From NCBI GenBank assembly GCA_947650285.1, contig CANTFL010001422.1, positions 1-64,000 on the forward strand: 64,000 nt of DNA, given 5' to 3'. The notes beneath the pieces are model-generated. The model made no database searches. It was not told the DNA's origin and was given only the letters and a program-made list of their open reading frames with translations. This DNA is from Hyaloperonospora brassicae. Its lineage: Eukaryota > Oomycota > Peronosporomycetes > Peronosporales > Peronosporaceae. The position numbers were made by a program, and so were the translations under genes. Below, one piece after another: positions 45,761-58,700 of the stretch (its first letter is position 1; each line of letters opens with the position of its first letter).

Positions 45761-46225
45761 CTCCTGCGGTTGTGCAGGCCGTGTAATCTAGTATGCAGAG
45801 GAAGTCTTATAGTACCAAGATGAGACTAATGGCGAGTACGCCAATGCCAAGAGCAACGCGCAGGCCACAAGATGTTACTCTTTTCTTCTCGCCTCATGAC
45901 GCACGCGGTCATACCGCTGAGTTGCTGCTCGTATCTCAGGAGTTGTTGTCGTTGTTGTGGACGCTGGTAATAAATGGAGAAATGGCAGCACTAGGGGTTC
46001 ATATAGGAAATTGTAACGGATAACGAAAGCGAATTTTATACGCGACCTTACGTGCTGATAAAAAAGTGGCCTTTATTACGGAGGGGTGTGTACAAAGCAG
46101 ACAATAGTTAGATGTCATTTTGAATGCATAAGTGTGCAATACCTAATTCGAGAGCTTACTGTACTTAAGTAGAGACCTCTGATATGGGGGGTGGGGTACA
46201 TATTAAAGGGTGGATGTGTACCTAT

Positions 46226-47579
46226 GAATTTCCTTTATATATTGTAAATCAGAAAGAATTGACTGGATATTTGACCCCTTGTATTTAATTTCAAAGTTTT
46301 AAACTAATAAACAACAAAAAAACTTTGCCTATAGATTCAACATTACGTCGATGTAAATAGATTATACAATTTCTAACAATTTTCGATAAGGATGTACATG
46401 AACTATCGCGTATAGCGTCTATCGAGTAGTTTCAGGTCATAAATAATGTATAATTATAATTTTTGGCCAGTTTACTATATCCTTATCCAGACGAATCGGA
46501 AATGATGTTGGAACCTGCAAATCAACGGTTGGGTTAGAATGACCTACTATATCAAACAGGATAACGATAAATTAGTCTCAGTTTCTGAATCATGTACATT
46601 TTTGAATATATTGCTGCGTCAGTTGTGCAGACCTGATTTATATTCGCATGTGTTGAAGTCGACCGCAATTGAATCGGCGATTCATGTCTTTACCTAGAGC
46701 TTATCTTTTTATGATGACGCTAAATGAATTGCACCGGCTGACTAGAGCTATGAATGTGGAAGTAAGCGAAATGAAAGAGGCTTAATAGGGCTCTCGTGCT
46801 CATTTATACAGTTATTAATCATACAATCCGGATCGGCGTGCAGGTTAGTAACGGTAATATTATTGGTATATCTGTAAATCTACTTTCAAAGTTTTAAAAA
46901 ACAAAAGTGAGTTTATACGTTTGGCAGCGAAAGCATGAGGTAAGGTTGATGTCAATCAACTTGCCAAGCTTAATCATATAAAATAATTGGGGAAAATTCA
47001 CGGAATAGAAGAGGGAAAAGGTTTTTGGATTCCATGGTCAGATTTTTTCGTAGACCTATTATGAAGGGTTCGCAGGATGAGCTCTTATAAAAAAACGCTT
47101 AAAATGGATGATCACGTTAACATTTCGACCATTTACCGTTAATTTTTATTGTTTAAGAAATCCAGACAAAGCGATAAAATATGAAACACTTCCAAACCTT
47201 AAAGTAACAACGCTATTGGCCTCAAAAAGGGATCGTAAAATTTGTATTATACTCACTATTAAGTATATAAAACGTGCAATTCTATGTGAATCCAAAGATT
47301 TTGTAAAAAGGAAATAATATATTCGAATTTAACCCAAAGAGACAACGAGATTCAGAGGGTGCCACATATAGAACTTGGCTATCCTGATATAATTATTAAG
47401 TGTCCATCTTGTCGGATACTAAGCCGTGAAATTATGTATTTAATAAAATTTGCCATTGATATGCAATTTTTGTAGCAATTAAGGTCTTTTGGTCATCCCT
47501 TTTTTGTTTGAGGGACTGCATAACAATCTGTAGACTATAAGTGTTCTGTAAGGAGTAACGATCACAAATTAGTTGTAAA
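46226..47579. other. AT-rich unannotated stretch
   Basis: No gene or repeat recognised; short ORFs such as 47108-47317 lack domain character. Confidence 0.5.
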
Positions 47580-48380
47580 TCCGACTCTCCACTGGCGCCC
47601 GGACGACCGACTAACGGAGGGGAACCTTAATTTTGTGATCTGTGTCTTCTTTTGTACCTTGTGTACCCGTTGGTGGGGCGAGTTGCGATCTTCGTGGTGG
47701 ACTTGAGTTTATGCTAATCTTGAACGTCTTACGGATAGGGGTTTATTGGGTGGCAATTAATCACCCGGTTAAATGTGGGGTGGATCGAGTGGAAATTGTT
47801 CACTCGATCGCAAGTAAATGTGGGCGCTCCCTTAGAGTCGCGGTAGCCAAAGGTGATGCTTGATCCGCGATCCTTCTGACCACTTATGCCGTCTCGCTAT
47901 CTTGAATATGAACCGTTAGGTTACCTGCGTCCGATTGCAGTTAGGATGGGGGAGGGGGTGACGGTGAAAACAGATGCTTTACTTCTCCACACAATCCAAA
48001 GGCGACGTTTGTTAAGACATCGGCCGCTTTATAATCAACGTGAGACCGATTTTTACTGCCCGGGAGAAGTCGACGCGTGTCTTTCGCTGCAATTTCCATT
48101 CTATTTATGGGCTCCCAAACAAAATCTAAAACCAATGACTATGCATATTTGTTCGCCAGATCACTGTTGTGTATCGCCTGTCTATGTCATTCAACTCGTG
48201 CATCTTGACGTTCACAGCAAATTCTCCGTAGCGGATAGCTCCTTGGTGAATCGATAGGTAGTGGATCATTCCATTGTGGATCGCTAGGTTGTGGGTCGCT
48301 CGGATAGTGGATCGCTCGGGGTAGATCGCTTGGTGAGTGGATCTCACATGTGATTCACACCAATTATGTGTCCACACAAT
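47580..48380. mobile_element. Degenerate LTR-like block B
   Basis: Relative of block A (21385-21990): accttgtgtacccgttgg at 47655 and gaccacttatgccgtctcgc at 47878. At 48225-48345 a short GGATCGCT-centred motif (gtggatcgctcgg and variants) recurs about six times. Position 2-3 kb upstream of the plus-strand Gypsy pol is compatible with its 5' LTR, but no matching 3' copy was found. Confidence 0.5.
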
Positions 48381-50450
48381 CAGGAATTACACACCCCAAG
48401 TGGATCGTGATCAATCTTTTGAGTCTCTGATCGGGCATTCACCGTCAAGCTTCCGTTATATAAAAACCTCGCATGTTTAATGATCTTGACGATCCACTTG
48501 TTCAGATTGCTTCCATATTCGTCTTTTTCCATTGTCTTTAGTGATACCGTAATCCAGTTGATGTTAACCCCTTGAGCGATCCGGTCTTTTTAACTTAATG
48601 ATACAAGCCCTTGATCGCAGATCGTGATTGGCCAGTTGTTGATCCTTGTCTATACTTCTTCTTGACCGTTTGGTAGATTAATCCTCATAATGTTAAGAGT
48701 CGTTTTCTATAGTTCAGTCGTGTAATCCCATCATTCGTGCAAACGGGTCTTTCTCCGAGCGCACTCTCCAAACAAATCGATTTCGGTATTAATATGGTAA
48801 ACGAGATTTTCTAATTTTATTATTATTCCTCTGCTCTTCTCCACAGCTCAAGGATTGGTGTACCATACAGAATTAAGCTTTATGGTACCCCCATGACTAA
48901 TGATATTACATCTTGCTTACTAAGATACGTTAGGCAAAGCCATAATAAGTGCACAATGTCGAGGTATAATAATACTGCATCAATTGGTGGTCTGGATATA
49001 GGTCTTTGGCAAAATATGTGGCGATATAAACAAAACGTTATTTTCCCCATAATGTTTAAGTATTAAACTTACCTTAAATGTCATTATAATGAGATTTTAA
49101 ATTTTTATTTGAGCATAACCTTACAATTGGCTTGATAGGTCATGATAAGCGCTACAATTGCCATTCGTACTAGACAAGGACATTGAGGGGTAAGTGAGTT
49201 TCTTCTCTGGAGATTTTCAAAAAAATTTGGAAGTGATATAAAATAATGTATATCAAAGAAACATTCATATATTGTGCATATAAATATACACATCTACCAG
49301 TTGATACACCCTTGCTCAAGTTCGTCAACTTTTGTGCACTTACGTTTCACATAATCTTTTAAAAGCGCGAATTTATGCACTATTGCGATTCGGATATTAT
49401 TCTTTGACTGTTAAAAGGTGTATCCCTTCACACCGGTCAGCCATTTTCCCCATCAGCGACCACGTTCGTTCATTAAAGACAATAAGTTTGTATACGGGAG
49501 AAAGCTTATACACCACACGTAAAATTAGATACCATCTATATTATACTCAGTGGATACTATTTTGGGTCACATCGACTTTATTTTTATGATGTACTCTATT
49601 AAAATGGTTTACATCATAATATTATTACACGTTTATTTAAAATGCTGTAGATGCCAAATAAAGGTCGTTTTGCTTTAAAAGCAAGTCTCTCTACATACTT
49701 AGCCGGCGGATGGAAGAGTGCTATAGAGATAAACCTATGTTAAGAAAAACGCAACATATTGATTGGGTACACAAACCTTGTCCCGAATGCGATTACTTTA
49801 GCATTTTTGAGTACTATAGGTTGAGGAATTCTCTAATGGTAAAGTGATTCGTCGAATTGGACGCCGAAGGAAGTTTCCGCATCATGGGTGACAAAGTGCG
49901 ATAAGTATTTGACCAGTTTGAATTGGCTGACCGTCTAGGCTTTGTTTTGGGGCTCAATCAACACGACCATATTCATTTAACCTTTAAAATCATCAAGTCA
50001 CGGCTCAAACAGACGCGCAAGCTTCCACATGACGATTTCTAGCTTGTGATGAATTTTTTAGTTATATTAGATGCGAACGGTTACGTGCGGCACATTCTAC
50101 TCACGTCGAGTTGCATGTTTGCCGCCCCAAAAGATATCTGAATTCAAAGAAGTGTGTTAATATTAGGCCATGTGGAAGCTCCCGTCAAGCCTATTCTACG
50201 GACGACAAATTCTTTCTACATTTGTCTCGTTACGATTAAGAAAACTGTTTGTTTAAGTAGGGATTTACTTAGATGTCTACCGATGTTCGTTTAGACAATT
50301 ATAATCGGATGTCTATAACTGATTGACTTATGCTTCGTGAAAACTAAAGATTTACCCGTATGGGTTTGACCGGAAAAAAATGCGATCGCTGTCAAAAGCC
50401 ATTTAACAAAGTATATCGTGTTGTGCGCCGCACCCTACCATACTTATAAT
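48381..50450. other. Unannotated stretch, possible decayed gag
   Basis: AT-rich. Between 49850 and 50100 plus frames show FVLGLNQHDHIHLTFKIIKS and DANGYVRHILLTSS, coding-like but unidentified; position between LTR-like sequence and pol suggests gag. At 50383-50440 KCDRCQKPFNKVYRVVRRT has a CxxC pair. Confidence 0.35.
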
Positions 50451-51919
50451 TGTTAAAACCTACCGTTCATCGGTCAATGAGAGCGAAGTCGAATGTCCTA
50501 TTTTGCTACAGACTCGCAACAGCGTTGTGGACCGTAAATAACGTTGGGATCAGTAGGAGCGGAGCGTCATACTGTTATATCAGTATCAAGAGTATATGCA
50601 AATCTCTTGACGTAATTTGTTCCAGTCACACAGTCATTCTGTGCATTTGCACCTGGTGATAAGGTAGCTCTTATCACCTTGAATTTGTAAGTGACAAAGA
50701 AAATTTTACCTCGTGGTCGAGTAGGCAATGGGTCATCGAACGACTCATTCGTCGCCTGGGACTAGAAAATCGTAGACTCAAGTTCGTTGAGCACGACATC
50801 CCTCTAAAGAGAATTGCGGTGCACCTTGCTATAGGCGCATCAAATACACCGAACAAATTCGTAGTAATGATCTGATATACATTAGAAGAAGAACATTATG
50901 GATATTTCATCGGACTAGATATCGATGAATAATTTGACTTAATTTTGGGATTGTCTTAGCTCAGAAAGTACAATCCAATGGTCAGCTGGAAGCATCCTCC
51001 GTAATGATGCCTTCCACTTGTTTGTCATATGGCAATCCGATGAACGTCTTGAACCGTCCACGAGCATACGGTTATACTATGAGTGAGTGTGATGGTCTTG
51101 ATTGTAGTATATGTATTAGTGCGACTGAACAATACGAAAGTGTAATAAATCGCTACACTGTGTAGTAAGGTTTCGGCGGCTATACGGATGCACAGGCACG
51201 CCGAAGTCCCGCTGATCGGAGAAGGCAAGTAGACCGTGACATGGGTGCTTGTCTGAAAACAATTATATAAGACAGTCAAATCTGATTGATCAACGGGGGC
51301 AACGGACTAATTAGTACGGTGCCCCATTTGTTCAGATGAATTTTTCGATCGAAAAACAGTCGACAGTTGAAATTACCATCTGTTACGACAGAAATTATTC
51401 AGGTGAATGACGTTGATGGAAAATGTCCCCACGGGCTTCAGGGTCACCATCATAAATGTACATATAGCGGGAGAATACGACCTCAGCACCCTGAGGTAGA
51501 AGTCCTTACAAACCTGAGGAAATAAGCTTCAGGAATACATCGAGACATTTAATGCATTGGTAAGTGACGGATCAAGCGTAGGCAGTTGCACACTTAATCT
51601 AATAGTCACTCCAAACTTTCCTTTGGATTTAGCTTGAATGGCCGACGTTATATACTAAACAGTTCTGGCATGATCTGCGTGGTGGAAAAGTCAGAAAGAT
51701 CCGTGTACTCGCTGCAGAGGACGAGTCGGTGGTCGTTCTACGGGCGGTTGCAGTATTTCCTGAGAACAGACGGGTTCGTAGCAGCTCATCATTGGAATAA
51801 AGTGTCCCCGATGATAACGCCCGGGTTGAGAAATACACGTTTCAACCCTGAGAGTCACTATAGGCAAATACTTCGCGCAAACATAAGACCATATTAAAGG
51901 ATGTATTCCTTGAATCAGA

Positions 51920-52690
51920 ATCATACAGGTTGCCTAGGGATAAAGGTACTCGACACGAGCTCGATCTCGAACCGGTCTCGAAGTATCGTTTCATGAAGTA
52001 GTAGCCGCTGACTGACTCATGGACAAGCTCTATTGATCTATAAGCTACTTGACGATCGCTTAGCAGCGGTTCATGTGAGAGAATCGACTTCTCAACATGG
52101 TTCTCCGACGTTCTGTGTGCAAAACGAAAGATGAAAATGGTGGATATTGCACGCATTCGACAATTTGAATGCCGCCACGGTACCGGATCAGACAGGGACG
52201 CTGAATAAAGACGTAATTATTGATGGCACGTCTAAGATTACCATCTTTTCGTCTGTGAAATTAATAGATGAGCTCTATCAGATTCCAATCCTCGAAGGGG
52301 GTATCCCGTTTACGGCAGTTAGCGCTTTTGGTGGATATATATGAGAGTGGCTGGTCATTCAACAAGGGCTAACTAGTGCCTCTAAAACCAAACAGATACG
52401 TATCTGATATGTCTAAATCGGTGCGATAATTTACATTGATTTGCTTCGACGATGGGTTCGTCCATAGCCGGAAATAGATAAAAAAATAGACGTGGAAGTC
52501 TACCGAATCCATGTACGAAAGTTTGTTGCGATTATACGCGGGTATAAGGTGCATGAAAATCTTACAAAGTGTATATTTGCGGCGACTAATTTACTACTTG
52601 TTGGGTGCAACGTCGGCATAAAAGGCGTACGCTCTAGTCAGATAAATATCGAGGCGACCACCGAATGGCCCGTGTCACGAAAATATTAAG
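51920..52690 (+). pseudogene. Gypsy reverse transcriptase domain remnant
   Basis: Best preserved domain of the element. The block 52147-52344 stays open for 65 codons (FDNLNAATVPDQTGTL, IPFTAVSAFGGYI), and 52492-52689 for 65 codons (VEVYRIHVRKFVAIIRGYKV, KCIFAATNLLLVGCNVGIKG). Between them the frame shifts so that the FDD catalytic pair is read in another frame. Confidence 0.88.
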
Positions 52691-53329
52691 GGACTCGAAA
52701 GCTATTTGGGCTGGCGGAATACTTACCACAAGTACTTGAGCAGCAACGAAGAGATGAACGTCCATATTTCTTGCTTATCGAAGAAAAAAGAGGAGTGATA
52801 GTGGAGAGATGAGTCTCAGCAATCTTTAGATGGACTCAACCGGAGCTTTATACAAGTGCCTATGTTGTCGATCGCGTGTCAATACATACTATTTTACGTG
52901 TTTTATGACGCCAGCAGTCGTGAAATCGTCTGCGCGTCGATTCAGTATGACACAAGCGGTGCGGAGTGCGTTGTGTGGTACCAGTCGCATCAGATGCATC
53001 CATATAAGCCTACTGGCTTCTTGTATATAAATTAAACCCTTGTCATGAAGTGTGCACTGGTAAAGGTTTGCGTATATCTCTTAGGACATATGCCGTTCAT
53101 CGTCTACAAGGGCCATGTGTCATTACGAACGACCTTGGATGTCCAAACCTGTCGCAACGAATGGAAGTTATCTGTCATTCTTTGAGGGGGATATATCCTC
53201 CGTGTAATACAATCCAGAGCAAATGAATATATTCGCCGCTGATTGATCACAAAGTCTTTTAAAGCCTTCTGTGCTATTCAACTGTGATGACAAAACTACT
53301 GTTGAGCTACTGTCTTGCAGCTTCTGCTC

Positions 53330-53930
53330 GCCAAATGATCTCAAAGACGTGCAGATCCTGTATGAGTGTCACGAAGCACCGACATGTGGGCATATTGGTA
53401 GAGAAATACCATTTGTTTGTCTTATGGTGAGTATCAAGGTTGGCTGACTACGCCAGTATCCGTTTGTAGTTATGATTGCGAGGTTATTCAACGGATGAAG
53501 TCCATTCCTTCATCACCTACACCACTGCATTATCTCCCTGTACCGGCAGAGGACTGGGAGCTCGTTATAATTGACATCGTCTTTGGGGTCACTAAAAATG
53601 AGCGCAAACTTACATCTAGTCTTCTGGTCGTTGATTCGATCGTCAAGATGGTCTATTTTGCTGCTCTACCCGACTCTGTCTCAGCCATGGGCTGTTCTTG
53701 TGGTTTTAGACACGATATTTTAGCTCCATGATTGTCTATAAGATCACATCAGGTAGCTACCTTCTGTCGACAGCGTTGTTCTGGCAATGGATGTTGATTT
53801 CTCTTCTGAAACGCAGCTAAAGATGTCTACTTCTTATCATACGTAATTAGATGGCCACATAGAACGTGTTAACCGTGTTCTCGAAAGAAGTATTTTATGG
53901 AAGTGTACACTTGATCACCAGTATTTCATG
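53330..53930 (+). pseudogene. Gypsy integrase domain remnant
   Basis: H2C2 zinc finger start, then CEVIQRMKSIPSSPTPLHYL and the first part of the integrase core with SLLVVDSIVKMVYFAAL (first core Asp in VVDS). The open block is 53417-53731. The later core is recognised only by scraps such as GHIERVNRVL at about 53850. Confidence 0.85.
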
Positions 53931-54120
53931 ACGACCCGTTTTGTTTCGCTACAAATGTTTTCTCGACTAAATATTGCTGACGGCCTCAGTCTATACCATG
54001 CGTACGTGAATCTACTTCAATAGGCTACTACGCATATCTCGCGAGATGCACTGAGTTGTGGCTTAATCGAACAATATGTCGCTAAAATACCTACGTAGGT
54101 GCATGTGTGTCAGGTGCTTA

Positions 54121-55487
54121 AGCTCCTACACTTGATCGGTCATTCACCAATCCTCTTTATGTCTCGATGTCTTCTTAGGGTTCTATCTGATAATTTTCCG
54201 TGCAGACTCTTCAATTGACTTGCTTTGGCTTTCAGTGCATGGCAACAGCTGTTTCTGTACCATATAACGCTGCGAGCAATCCATAATGACCTCTTTGCCA
54301 CTGCGAGGCAGACGGATTATTCAATTCTTCTTCTCCGACTGTAAATGCTAATATCTTTAAAGGATCTATTGCCCCGGCTCCTTGACCGTTTCTGGAAATA
54401 GGTCTCCGGTGCTGCCCTGGCAATATTTACATAGCCCGAAACTCTTAATACGGTGCTGATGTGTAAGACATGGGTTCTTGTGAAGCTGTGCTATGTCCGA
54501 TCAACCGATGAGATGATCGCACTCTCTCGTGGAACGTCCGCACGTTGGCAAGAACAACTAGGCGCTCGTTGGATGACGATCGAATAAAAGATGAGGAATG
54601 CATTTGTACGACCGATGTTGAAAGACGACCAATAATAGCTCAAATATTTTAATCATAGTTATTCTAGGATGCCATCAAACTGGCGATCCAGGTACAGCGA
54701 GATAAACGGCCATCCTGTGTGTTGTGCGTTGGGGTTGACTACTTCATGTCCTTACGGATTTGAATATGATTTGTAGCAATGCTGTCGAACGATTTCGCTG
54801 GCATAAATGGTGCATTCGCAAACATGAAACTACCATCCTCTGGCTAGCGTCTTCCGGCACATTGCACAGTTACTAGGTACGGAAGTACCTGTCTTGTTCC
54901 CTTTGATTTTCAAGGTAGCTAGAGACAACCCAATATCAGAGGAAGTAGTACTGATACAATGTGTGGTGGGAACAACCTTTGTCAAAACGCAATGTATCAT
55001 GAAGTTTTGGGATCAGTAGATGTGTCATTCCTGCTGACCCTAATCGATTAGTTTGACGTTCCTGTACTCTCTCACGACTTGCAGAAACGTCTGTATTGCA
55101 CTCTTGTACATTATTGACTTAAGTTCAGTAGTTCTTTCGATCGTTAAGATTCGCTGGGTGGACAGTAGCACACTCATGGGCGTAGTGACCTCACTCTAGC
55201 AGATATTGCGTATTTGCGATAGCTCAAACCCATGAGGGCGATATTGTTTAAGCACTAAAAATGGAGAGTCTAAATGATCTCGATATTTGCTTCGTCGTCT
55301 AGATACACAATCAGACGCCGATACCGATGCGACCTGTGTCAAGAAAAACCAACATATCGCGCCATGTGGATCAATAGAGCAATCTTGTCGAATATGAAGC
55401 ATTGAAATGGGTCTATACCGGATCATTCGCATTAACTGTGGTGAGCACAATTACCTGTTTCAGTAGATAGAGGAGACACCATACGAT
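54121..55487. other. Unannotated stretch
   Basis: No clear domain. A minus frame 54232-54423 (AFTVGEEELNNPSASQWQRG) is coding-like and may belong to another decayed retroelement. No LTR match to 47.6-48.4 kb was seen. Confidence 0.4.
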
Positions 55488-55574
55488 ATGGCGTACAAAG
55501 TATCTTGTTTGCTGAGTGTGATTGTACTGTTCAGTTTCCCTGGTTCGAGTGCAAGAGCGCCGATCAATTATTAA
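55488..55574 (+). CDS. 28-residue ORF with signal-peptide-like sequence
   Basis: ATG at 55488 to TAA at 55572-55574. The peptide begins MAYKVSCLLSVIVLFSFPGS and continues SARAPINY: a short basic n-region, a hydrophobic h-region and an Ser-Ala cleavage-like site after about residue 22. It could be the 5' remnant of a secreted-protein gene cut by an early stop, or chance within AT-rich DNA. No downstream continuation was recognised in any frame. Confidence 0.25.
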   Translation: MAYKVSCLLSVIVLFSFPGSSARAPINY

Positions 55575-55739
55575 ATGCAATACTGCGACGCCGACGTTTG
55601 GTCGAGACGCACATCGATTTTTTATTCAACCACGCACGTTATACTACTCATCCCCCTTTATATCGATTTATCTTCACTGATTTGAGTTTCTATGGCGTTG
55701 ATAAGTGCTACGGCCAATCGCAGTGAATAGTACTTTCCA

Positions 55740-58700
55740 ACGGTATGTGCTTGGGGATGTTATTCTTCAACTTTTCGGTTCGGCGACGTGTGTAGTCGGC
55801 CCAGCAGTAGTGTTATCAGTTTGTTGTTTCTACAGCCATATAAGGTGATAAACATCCTAGTCCCTCAACAGTACCATGTGCTCTGATCTTTGCTGTGTAA
55901 GCAAAGTATCGAGGTTTGCTACCATTAGCCGCAACAAGTTTGTAAAGTATGACCTCATAAATCGCGGCATCTTGTCATTGATTAATTTCATGAAACAAGT
56001 TACTTAAAAATATTTATATTAATAGTTCTATCTTTCGGATGTATATCATAAACAGTATATTGTACAGAAATATTTTAAATGTGAGGAATTTAATCATCAT
56101 CATACAAATCATTTACTAAATTCATAAAATCTTTACATAAATCTTTATGTCATACTAGTTATGTCTGAGTTCCCTACATACGCTTGATTTTATTATTTGG
56201 TTCCAATTTTCGAGAATTATCGCTCCATAGACGTTGTTGCTAGCATTGTATACATGCCCAATATCCAGATATCGTAAATAGTTTGCATTATGTATATGTG
56301 ATGCCACATAGTGACTTTCTTCGACAAACATGCATCGTTCCGATCCATATTTGCACTAAGTATATAAAATGACATATTTAGCAACCGTACCGATATAATT
56401 ATAAGATGTGGAATTGTAAGTCCACATAAGCTGTAATAGGCATTTTAGTAAGTAGTTTAGCGCTTGTGCACTAGATTTATATAATAAATATGATGCCTTG
56501 CTATTATTGGCTAGGCGTATTGTAACAAAATTACAGATAAAGTGAATTATAATAACGATTATGAATCATTTGCTACCACCGTATTAGGCTGTATAGGGCA
56601 TCGGCAATATTACCTAAGCATATGGTTGTAAAATTCGAACAAAAATGATTCAAGCGAATCGTAAACCTCGATCGGCAGTAGCTATATGTATGTGTTAGAA
56701 ACTTAATTTACGGCGCAGGTTCGGCCGTCAAGCATTGAAATTAATATACTTTCAAATACCAAAACGCTATATATAAAGCGATTCATATTATCGCTATCAA
56801 CCTCGGTAGCATCTTTGATGATGTATCTCTTTGGGCCGTAAATTGATGGGATGGCTTCCAAAATCAAACGCCATACGCAATATCAAATTTATGACGTTCT
56901 ATAGGCACGCTCCCACGAAACATTATTTTTTCGGCCGATATGCCTTTTTCAATCCATTTTTGACATTTAGGGTCAAAACCACTGAATTTGTTTTACAGAA
57001 AATGATCCATGGTTCATAGTCACACGCTATTGCTGCCATCGCGTGTTACTTTTGGAATGGTCAAAATTTATTTGTGATGGATATGGTCACATCCGATCTT
57101 ACCGCTAGAATGAAAAGCAATCCATATGTTCTTGTGGGTGTTGAAACCACATTAAACCAATCATAGATAATCTTAATAACAGTGGTAATATATATGGAGG
57201 GAAATTGGGCATGTCGATAATTTTGCAACGTACCGTTCGATGAAGTTGACACCGCCTTGTTCTTTTACTTGATTTTTATACCTGTAAAATTGAATTGTGC
57301 TGATAAATAAGCAAATTTTTGGTAGTGACGATGACTTTTAGTTGCTAACGTCAGCTAGTGTCTCGTATCGTGTCTCCAACTCCTCCTGATGCAAATGTAA
57401 TATCCATTTTAAAACTTTCGATGAAAAATATACCCTATATAAAGCCGTGAGTGTCACCATCATCGACAGAAGTATTGTTTTAGATACCTCTTATAGAATG
57501 CTGTATATCTGGGAGAAAGATGTTTTAGACACAGATAATGAAAAGCATTTGTAGTACACTCAGCGAGTAACGATCGTAGTACAGGAGTAGACACGATAAA
57601 TTACGCCGAATATATAAAGAATACGGGAATCCTATAATGCGCATATTTTACAACTTGCGTTGTTGCATAAACACCCAGAAATTTTTATTTGGGTCAAAGT
57701 TATCGCAAAACGATAGATGAGATAGAACAAACGATATCTTTCTCCATTTGTGATTTTTATACGGTCAACAACGAAGGTATTAGCGCTCATAGGCCATTAA
57801 TATATAGCGAAAAGTTGTGAAACCGAAAACTTATGTGTCGCAAAATTACGAATATGTTGTAGGGTCACCATAGTCCACTCAGAGTCTGCTAGCATTTATT
57901 TTCCAAAAGATAAACAAAAATCGTTCATATTGTCAATTTCTAAATCTTCGTATCTTCTTGTAAGTGAGTGTTGTAGCTACATTTTTGCAGGGTATATTGC
58001 TGTCATCGTTATGCATACTTTTCCAATGTCTTGCGTCGTAAATTCATTTTTGCAGAAGTTTCGTACTAATGTGTATAAAATAGTTCTATATAACTTCGTA
58101 TTGGATAAGATTATTAGCGTGGCGCACGATCAATATGAATTTCACGGATAAAGAGTAGAAGCGGAAGTTGCATTTAATCTGCTCTCTGTTTATTTTCGCT
58201 TATCACATCCCCTCCTTCGACAACAACAATGGTTTTGCTATACGCTCTGCTGCTTACTATTTCTTTTTTTACCCGTTTGACCGTTAAAGTTTACATCTGA
58301 TCTTTGTACATTGCTTCAACACCGCACTCAAAGTCCTTGTGATTAATGGTCTAAGCTTTATAAAGTATTTTTGACCTAGTCTTGACCGCCCAAAAACTCT
58401 TACGGCCTGTGTAGAAGCAATCGTAATACAATAAATTTGAAACAGCCAGGCAAGTTGTCAGCTGTTCTGCCATCATGTTTTTAATAGATATGTTTTGCAT
58501 CGCATCCTTGCTTATTAAGATATATAAGTGACTTAAGTGTGACATAGCGCGTGACAGTCCAGCCGCATACCTTTCATCTGGCGGATGCTGTGAAATCTCC
58601 TGAAGAAAATGGAACTAAATTTAACTTCGTTGGCCTAAATTTCCAAAGCACCTCCCCAAGTGTGGGTTTCTACTAATTTTATTCGGGAAGAAAGCGTTTC

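Larger units (their letters stand above)
44754..46225. mobile_element. DNA element with TIRs of about 245 bp
   Basis: 44754-45000 is closely matched by the reverse complement of about 45975-46225: shared blocks include gcattcaaaatgacatcta, tacacacccc-ccgtaataaaggcc, cgtataaaatt and ttatccgttacaatt, then cccctagtgct. Outer ends read acaggtacac and ataggtacac. Total about 1.47 kb. The interior holds an unrecognised minus-strand coding remnant (45300-45760) and a homopolymer-rich block (45115-45295). Target duplication not determined. Confidence 0.85.
50480..54120 (+). mobile_element. Decayed Gypsy retrotransposon pol (protease, RT, RNase H, integrase)
   Basis: The pol gene is readable in order on the plus strand. 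Protease end: FDLILGL and LRKYNPMVSWKHP (50930-51000). RT: LPRDKGTRHELDLEP (about 51930), CERIDFSTWFSDVLCAKRK, FDNLNAATVPDQTGTL (52160), WLVIQQGL, catalytic FDD (52445-52453) with GFVHSR, then KCIFAATNLLLVGCNVG. RT-RNase H: EEMNVHISCLSKKKEE (about 52750), VFYDASSREIVCA, GPCVIT. Integrase: CHEAPTCGHIGRE H2C2 finger (53365-53403), PLHYLPVPAEDWELVIIDIV (53523), SIVKMVYFAALPDS, GHIERVNRVLERS (about 53850). At least ten stops or frameshifts. Spelling matches the oomycete Gypsy families I know. Flanking LTR pair not established. Confidence 0.88.

Noticed and set aside
51844..52156. 104-codon minus-strand ORF in the Gypsy region
   Set aside because: Antisense to the reverse transcriptase N-terminal block, which reads on the plus strand.
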